From: Apostichopus japonicus
Lineage: Eukaryota; Echinodermata; Holothuroidea; Aspidochirotida; Stichopodidae
Reading direction: 5' to 3'
Assembly: GCF_037975245.1 (NCBI RefSeq)
Contig: NC_092571.1
Span: 26,366,564 to 26,430,563 of the forward strand
Length of the DNA stretch: 64,000 nucleotides
Below are positions 58,140 through 64,000 of the stretch, piece after piece. The notes below the pieces were generated by a model. That model did not search any database. It had not been told where the DNA came from and was given only the letters and a program-made list of their open reading frames with translations. The position numbers and the translations under genes are program-made. Positions within the stretch are counted from its first letter, which is position 1. The number at the start of each line of letters is the position of its first letter.

Positions 58140-59100
58140 GTTATCCCTATACAAACATAACATATCCAGGCTATAGTACGTCAGACGCCACAGTACATTG
58201 TATGTCATGTAACCAAGAATCACTCCCCAGTTGTATTCAATACAACCCAGCAAGTGGCAGGTAAGGGATGTCATGAGAAACTCGTTTTTTAAATATAAAA
58301 TTACATAATTACTGACCGGGAAATTTTAGACAACTCAGCAGTCACTAGTATCAATCTCCTTGTCTCTCTCTTGTTAGAAACACTACTTTCCAGGCATTAA
58401 ATCAATCTGTTATCCTTCTGCAACAACGGTTCCTTATCTGTTCTCATCGAATTGTATATGTTCTTGGAGGCTCTTTCCACATTAGAAATACGTACCAACT
58501 TTGAAGGGTCATGTGACGTGCTCGCACGTGTTACTAGCATATTATTCATCCATTTGTCAGTTCGAATGGATAAGAGTTTTAGCCAAAAGAGCGTCAAATA
58601 ACGGGAATTTACGGTAAATTTAACAATTTTTTTTGTATGTTCGATGATAGCGTTGCTGAGATTTACTTTACACACAGAAGGCTTGATCAAGGCAAGGACC
58701 CTGGCTACTATTCGAACATCTACTGCTGCAGAGTATCATAGATTGGGTACGGCTATGGAACGTCAACAGGACAATAGGTGGCGTTGTAACCCTATAAACA
58801 GCAGAGCCGTATATAGAGAGAGTTTGGCCAACCATGTAACCGATTTGGATTGGTCGAGAGGGAAAACGCCCACACAGGGTGGTAAAATAGGTCCACTTGA
58901 AAACTTTATAGCAGGCGACACGCATACTCACAGTGTATAGACTATCGTTTGTGTACACGAAAAAAGTACGAAATTATGAAAGAAATGGTGCTGGGGATGC
59001 TGCAATCGGTCAGAACATGGATATTGTTGTTTGATTTTCCGATTGACCATAAAAGAAGAGGAATTTTTTGGAAGTAGAAAGAACAAGATGGAGATCTAAT
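58140..59100. other. Non-coding stretch, no gene seen
   Basis: Overlapping ORFs on both strands of 58400-58960 have no family resemblance and no splice context. Confidence 0.4.
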
Positions 59101-59104
59101 GAAA

Positions 59105-59960
59105 AAAAAGTCTGTGTAGCCTAGGCCCATACTAGCCATAGGCCCTAGTGTAATACGAGTAATGTACAAGCAATGCGAGAATTTTACGTTCAGACTGGTT
59201 TCTGTAATTACATGCATGGCTATTCTCTCTTGTTTTACGATCCACAAATTCGATTTCATTATGCCAGCTCTCCTAATCATAGGCATGGCAGTTTCAGTCG
59301 CACATATAGTTATCCTAATTCCTAGTTATTGTATGCCTAGGCTATGCCTAGCCTAAAAAAGTATAACTTTTAGTTTAATGTAAAAGGGTGGGCTAGGCAT
59401 AACGTAAAGCCCTAATCCTAAGTTAAGCCCGAAGCATAAGTTAAGCCTGGGCTTGGTTAGACCTGGACCATTCTTGCTATTAATACAACTGTTATAGCAC
59501 ATTACATAATATGGCACAGTATAACTATAAGGCCCAGTTAAACTAGGCCTAAGGAAAACAAAGTAGCCTAGGCCTAAACTAGTTAGGCTAGGTCTATACT
59601 CATTGGCAACTTGTAGGTTGTGTACACACACAGGCCTAATTATATAGACCCTTTTAGTATGCCATAAACAAGTGCCCAAATGGTTAAATGATCTTGGTTT
59701 GTGTTAATTGTCAGCATTGGCATAGCCTTTTTAGGCTAACATGAATTCAGCCTAATTTTTTCTTCTTCAAAAGTATAGCCTAGGCCTTGGTTTAATTTGG
59801 ATGCAGTCAACTATCATTTATCAAAGTAGCAGGGGCCTAGGCTACATTTCAAAGACCACTAGGCCAAGGCTAATTATGGTACTGGTAGCCTAGCCTTAGT
59901 CATGCTTATTGCAAAGACTACCCTACACTCTTGTCTTGGTCACTGAATTATCTTAAGAGC
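59105..59960. repeat. AGGCCTA/CTAGGC-rich low-complexity region
   Basis: Words such as GTAGCCTAGGCC, CTAGGCCTA, AGCCTAGGCC and GGCTAGG recur dozens of times on both strands, not in strict tandem. The density is palindromic (AGGCCT, CCTAGG) and unlike any other part of the window. Confidence 0.8.
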
Positions 59961-59969
59961 CCTGTCACC

Positions 59970-62160
59970 ACATGTTGATAAAGAAATGTTTAAACTATTG
60001 CGTAGGTCTAGCTTAGGTAATGCACGGTTTCGTTTGACTGTTTTAAAGGAAGACTTGAAAATTTAGTGTTAACTGGTATTTCATTAATATGCAAAACTGT
60101 CTGTGCATTCCAACGGAGTGCAAATTAAGAGGGGGGGGGGGGGGATGCAGTATGATACACCTTTCAAGTTTTAACACATTATAAATGCACTTATGCCAGA
60201 AAGTCATTGCATCAGTAACTCCTTATTCCCTTAACTGACACCCACATTGATGAAGTTAGAAAAAATCTTTTTAAATTATCTTTAGACAGTAAATTTTAAC
60301 TCCCTGAATTTCAGGACTTTTTTTACAAATCAAAGGTGACATGTGCTCTGAAGAAAAACTCCTAACATAAAAAGCCACAGTTAGCAGACTGTGATAAAGA
60401 CGAACCTGGTGAGTGACTACTAGACTGAAATCCAGTTCCTGCAACCACAGCAATAAAGTCTTTGTTTTAATCAATGCACTTGTGTGTTTGAAACTTTCAA
60501 ATGGACACTCAATGGCAGTTGGTTAAGATATAAGGTTTTACCTTCATCATGGAGAGTTGAAGGGAATCTGCCTCATCATCTGAATAATGGACTCAAGGAT
60601 AACAACAAATCATGATTGGATAATGATTTTGAGCAAGTAAATATCTGGCAATTTGAAACTTTGTATTATTTTTTTACATATTATTTAAGCTGTTTAGCTC
60701 ACACACAAGCAAATGATCAAGTGACAACAACCGATGCAGTATATTTAAAGGTATTGAAGACTCGCCCTAAACCGCATGCCACGCTCTGAAAAAGTTTACT
60801 TTCCGTTGCTTGCAAGTGAAGTTTTTTTGTGTCGCTACAAAATGCAGACAGTAATGAAACCTGATACCTTGTTATCTTTTATCTAGACCTGAGATGTCCA
60901 CGCTGCTATGTGCACTGTATTGTGGGTATTGACCGTGATGTTTGTATTGACTGTACACTAATGTCTATTTACAGATGGTAGCAAGCTGTGTGTGTATTTT
61001 CTGGGATCAATGGTGGTGTCTAACACTTCTGTTACACCGCATTCAAAACTAGGTCAGATAACCGGCATGAGACGTTGCTTTGTGCGGGAGTCTTCACACC
61101 CTTTAAGGAGAAGTATTTATATCCCATTAATAGAGAAAGAATTATGTTTCAATTGGTAGCATGCAACTTAAAATTTTGCAAACATTAGATACAATCAAAC
61201 AATAACAAGGTTCATTTACAAGGTAATCTACTGCCCTTTGTTTCACATTAGTCTGTCACATCAGAAGGTCACAGCTTTCAATAATTATACAAACAAATTC
61301 CCTTGATGGGTGCTTGGTTTGATTCCTGCAATTTTCAAGTTTATCAATGTAATAAGTTCTGAATGTGGCAATGTGGAGAAGCTTTGGGATAATCTGTGGA
61401 TAAGACTGCCAGACTATCAACAAGATTCCACATCCATGCAACTCCAACTGCTTCCTTTACCTCCTTGCAGATGTACTACATGTCCAAAAAAAAGTCAGCA
61501 TTGGTTAATGTAATTAAAATCTGGCTTCCTCCTGAGCTGGCAAATACACATGAATTGTCAAGTACAGAGGTCAGTTTGAAACCACTGAAAGATCTTCTCA
61601 GCTTTCAAGAAAACAAAGACTTGAAGCCAAACTGACAGAGGCCACACTTATACCATTCCACTCTCATAAGATGAAGGTATCACACACACTTCATTTTGCT
61701 TCTGCGATGCAGTGCCTGGTAGACTGTGAGGGTCACCCAATGGATGTTTTAACAACTGCCTGGTTTATAGAGCTCTGCAACAGATAATTCATCCTGATGT
61801 CTAGTTGTCATCCTGTCATGGCCTTGAGCAAGTTGAACCCACTTCAACACAAAGCAGCTATTGAATTCTTGTCTAGGTACTGTCAAATCCACATCACCAT
61901 CATTGCTGGTTCCAGCTACGCCGACCATAATAAAAGAGTACAATGAGGGTTTTTTAATTCACCCAACAGAGCTTGCATTCCAGTACCTTTGGGCAGCTGA
62001 AAAGATATTCAGAAATTGTTATATGAGTGTGTTTGTATGCATGCATATGTGTGATTTTCTTGCTTTACAGAACAGCTCCATTTTGATAAGCTATGTAACG
62101 TGGAAACCTGCCAATCATATGTTTGAAATAGGACAGGCTGAAACGATTCTTATAGTTTAG
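59970..62160. other. Non-coding stretch, possible old repeats
   Basis: No supported gene. A G-run lies at about 60131-60144. On the minus strand around 61760-61940 the words GGTTCAACTTGCTCAAGG and CAGAGCTCTATAAACCAGG resemble SINE tails, but no tRNA head or duplicate was found in the window. Confidence 0.35.
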
Positions 62161-62164
62161 TTTA

Positions 62165-62520
62165 GTAGAAAAAAAGACCAGGAGAGACATTCAAGTCCCC
62201 ATTAAGGACCCTAAGGCTATATGAGAGGAATAAAACCGAGGACATCAAATGTCATACCCAATTACAATGCTTAATGTACTCATCCAAAGTATTCTTAAAC
62301 CCATTCACACTACTTGCAATTCAACCTTCTCAGGCAAACCATTCCATCCATTCACAACCCTTGTATAAGTTGTATTAGACTTTAGAGAAAAAGTTATGCC
62401 GAATATTAATCCTACTATGTAACTTCTGGAGTTTAATACAATGACCTCTGGTACAACTACTTTTGGCAAACCTGAAAAGATCAGTGAAGCATAAATTGTC
62501 ATTTTATGTGTAGGCCTACT
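62165..62520 (-). pseudogene. LINE 3' fragment (end of reverse-transcriptase ORF)
   Basis: Minus strand text in two frames: TRGHCIKLQKLHSRINIRHN and TTYTRVVNGWNGLPEKVELQ, followed by VNGFKNTLDEYIKH. This is the usual end of CR1/RTE-like ORF2 (RGH-x-x-KL ... RVVNxWNxLP ... VNxFKxxLD). At least one frameshift is present. It is truncated upstream, so it is a typical 5'-truncated dead copy. Confidence 0.75.
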
Positions 62521-62931
62521 TTATTTAATTGAAGGATCTATTAATGTAGGCCTGATGCTATAGTTGTGCGTCTGTAATCTAGCCTAGCCAGGACTGTGAT
62601 GCGTGCTTTTCGTTTGTATGACTAAAGTAGGACTAGTAGTGTGAGGCGTAAAATAAAACAAGTGTAATGACAGGTTTTCAGCTAGTTTTCTATGCATTTC
62701 AGGTGTGAAGATAAACGTAAATGTCATTAACTAACGCATACTCTAATTCATTACCTGATATCCATTTTGTTCCTCGTATGCCTGTCAAAATCTGACATTC
62801 TGAGTCGCTTCGTTTGTTCGCAACGAGCACAGTGTGCAAAGCTGCTATATATTGTGTGTGGTGTTTTTCGTGTTTCGCGCAACTGGTAACGACAACTGGA
62901 CCTATTTTGATGCCCATGGTTTGCGTGTGAC

Positions 62932-63190
62932 CAGTGGCGGCGGAACCGGGGGGGGGGGGGCTTGGGGGGGGGGGGCTCAGCCCCCCAATAAAAAAGTTGA
63001 GGGGGCAAATGCATGATAAGCCCCCCCAATATTTACCAAGGCTCCGAAACGTGCATCTGCCCATTTTTCAATGCATACTTGTCGATCTGTCCGATGCACA
63101 CTTATACTCTATAATAATTTTAATACTCTGTAATAATTTTAGTAATTGCTGGGGGACCCTCGGCCCGTCCCCTGGCTATAGACCACATTG
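62932..63190 (+). mobile_element. hAT-like element fragment with G/C runs
   Basis: Starts CAGTGGCGGCGGAACCGG and is followed by G-runs, 'CAGCCCCCCAATA', 'CAATATTTACCAAGGCTCC' and 'TAATAATTTTA'. The same order, diverged, occurs at 14610-14790 inside the element at 13.9-15.4 kb. No coding capacity. The overlapping Pro/Gly-rich ORFs come from the G/C runs. Confidence 0.7.
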
Positions 63191-63194
63191 TCAC

Positions 63195-63220
63195 CCCAAC
63201 CGCGTCTTCACGCGGTTGGG
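63195..63220. repeat. Perfect hairpin, 10-bp stem, 6-nt loop
   Basis: CCCAACCGCG, loop TCTTCA, then CGCGGTTGGG. All ten pairs are canonical and GC-rich. It sits between two hAT-like fragments and may be a transposon subterminal structure. Confidence 0.75.
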
Positions 63221-63330
63221 AAGCAGTGAAAAGTGGAAGCAGTGAGTGTGAGTACCGGTAAGCGTAACACAACTTCGTCTTAGGCCAATGACTTGCCTCA
63301 TTTCAGCCAGTTCTCCAACATCCCCTTACT

Positions 63331-63726
63331 TAGTGGCGGAGCGTCCATATATACAGTCAGGGGGGATGCCCCCCCCCCTGACGGACTCAAATGGACTGCT
63401 GGCGCCCTTTTCAGCTTTTCACTACTTTTTACTTATTCGCGATTTTTGACTATTTTATTGCGCTCTCATATACCTATTGACATTTGTCATATTCTGTTGG
63501 TTTAATTTTCCGACAAAATGGCGACGACACCTATTTATTCTCCGTTTATCTGCAAATTAGCAAGGCCCCGGAAAGGGTCATTTCCTGCAATCTAGGGAGT
63601 ATCTTTACTCAAAAATTTTCCGTACGCTCCGCGCCAACCTGTGGTGGCGCTCCGCTTAGATAGTGTCGAAAGCGCCCCTACAGACCATTCTTGCCCTCCC
63701 TGACCAATACTCTAGCTCCGCCACTG
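63331..63726. mobile_element. Short hAT-like MITE, 396 bp, with 8-bp target duplication
   Basis: Ends TAGTGGCGGAGC and, inverted, CAGTGGCGGAGC. The flanking octamers CCCTTACT (63323-63330) and CCATTACT (63727-63734) match at seven of eight positions. It contains the module CTCCGCGCCAACCTGTGG, also found in the elements at 15270 and 63960. Confidence 0.75.
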
Positions 63727-63739
63727 CCATTACTACACT

Positions 63740-64000
63740 CAAAAACATCTTTGCGAGTACACTACGAGTAATAGCTACTCTCTTAAAAAACCATCGAATA
63801 TACAAATTACAATGTTTGTACAGACTTTTACGTGCAATCTGAGAAATTGCAGGCTTGAGACCCATATTTTAGGGCTGGGTATTCGCAGCATAAAACACTC
63901 GGAAAGTGCCGTTTCCGGCCATCTGGGGGTTTGAAAAAACCCAAAATTTTCTTGTACGCTCCGCGCCAACCTATGGTGGCGCTCCGCTTAGATAGTCTCC
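63740..64000 (+). mobile_element. Partial copy of the 13.9-15.4 kb hAT-like element, cut by the window end
   Basis: GTGCCGTTTCCGGCCATCTG, TTTCTTGTACGCTCCGCGCC and GGTGGCGCTCCGC follow in the same order as at 15220-15310. The inverted CGCGCC/GGCGCT words can form a short hairpin. The sequence runs off the window edge. Confidence 0.7.

Noticed and set aside
58644-58958. Overlapping ~97-aa ORFs on both strands
   Set aside because: Both strands are open, no family resemblance, no splice or promoter context.
62699-63064. Proline/glycine-rich ORFs on both strands
   Set aside because: They run through G and C homopolymers of a non-coding hAT-like fragment and shift with run length.

Overview
This is eukaryotic, intron-rich, AT-rich DNA, not bacterial. 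No long ORF is present. Coding content appears as short exons with consensus splice sites among transposon remnants. Immunoglobulin-superfamily (IgSF) receptor exons bounded by phase-1 introns, tRNA-derived SINEs, hAT-like elements with 8-bp target duplications, long G or C runs and AGGCCTA-rich stretches point to a marine invertebrate. An echinoderm is my best guess, at low confidence.

Region 2.6-33.4 kb is the most striking part. Two adjacent tandem-repeat arrays fill it. Array 1 (2.6-12.6 kb) has units of about 975 bp and array 2 (13.6-32.4 kb) units of about 290-350 bp. In nearly every unit, a branchpoint-like motif, pyrimidine tract and AG precede a tiny block of 21 or 24 nt, followed by a GTAAT(G) or GTAAG donor. 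All eight blocks of array 1 and 42 of the 50 blocks of array 2 are whole numbers of codons, open in the same phase (0-0), with intact splice sites. Joined together they would encode about 355 residues, mainly charged heptads of the type L/I-E-E-N-Q-K-R/L. A plausible phase-0 terminal exon (33254-33394) with stop codon and poly(A) signals follows. I infer one large gene made of amplified frame-neutral micro-exons; its 5' end is not seen and probably lies upstream of the window. The arrays are interrupted by a 2.07-kb foldback element, a 1.49-kb hAT-like element and a SINE.

Region 33.9-42.4 kb holds a complete-looking + strand IgSF receptor gene: signal-peptide exon, small Cys-rich exon, four Ig-like domains, a transmembrane exon and a short cytoplasmic tail (about 578 aa). 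A second IgSF gene starts at 52.88 kb with a TATA box, signal exon and V-type Ig exon; its remaining exons are uncertain (candidates at 55.49 and 57.71 kb).

The rest is mostly non-coding: a LINE endonuclease fragment (46.6-48.2 kb, +), two LINE 3' fragments (41.75-42.24 kb and 62.17-62.52 kb, both -), an LTR-retrotransposon Gag-protease remnant (50.37-51.50 kb, -), a second SINE, a tRNA-Thr-like pseudogene, an AT microsatellite and a hAT-like cluster at 62.9-64.0 kb. All gene models are sequence inference without transcript support.
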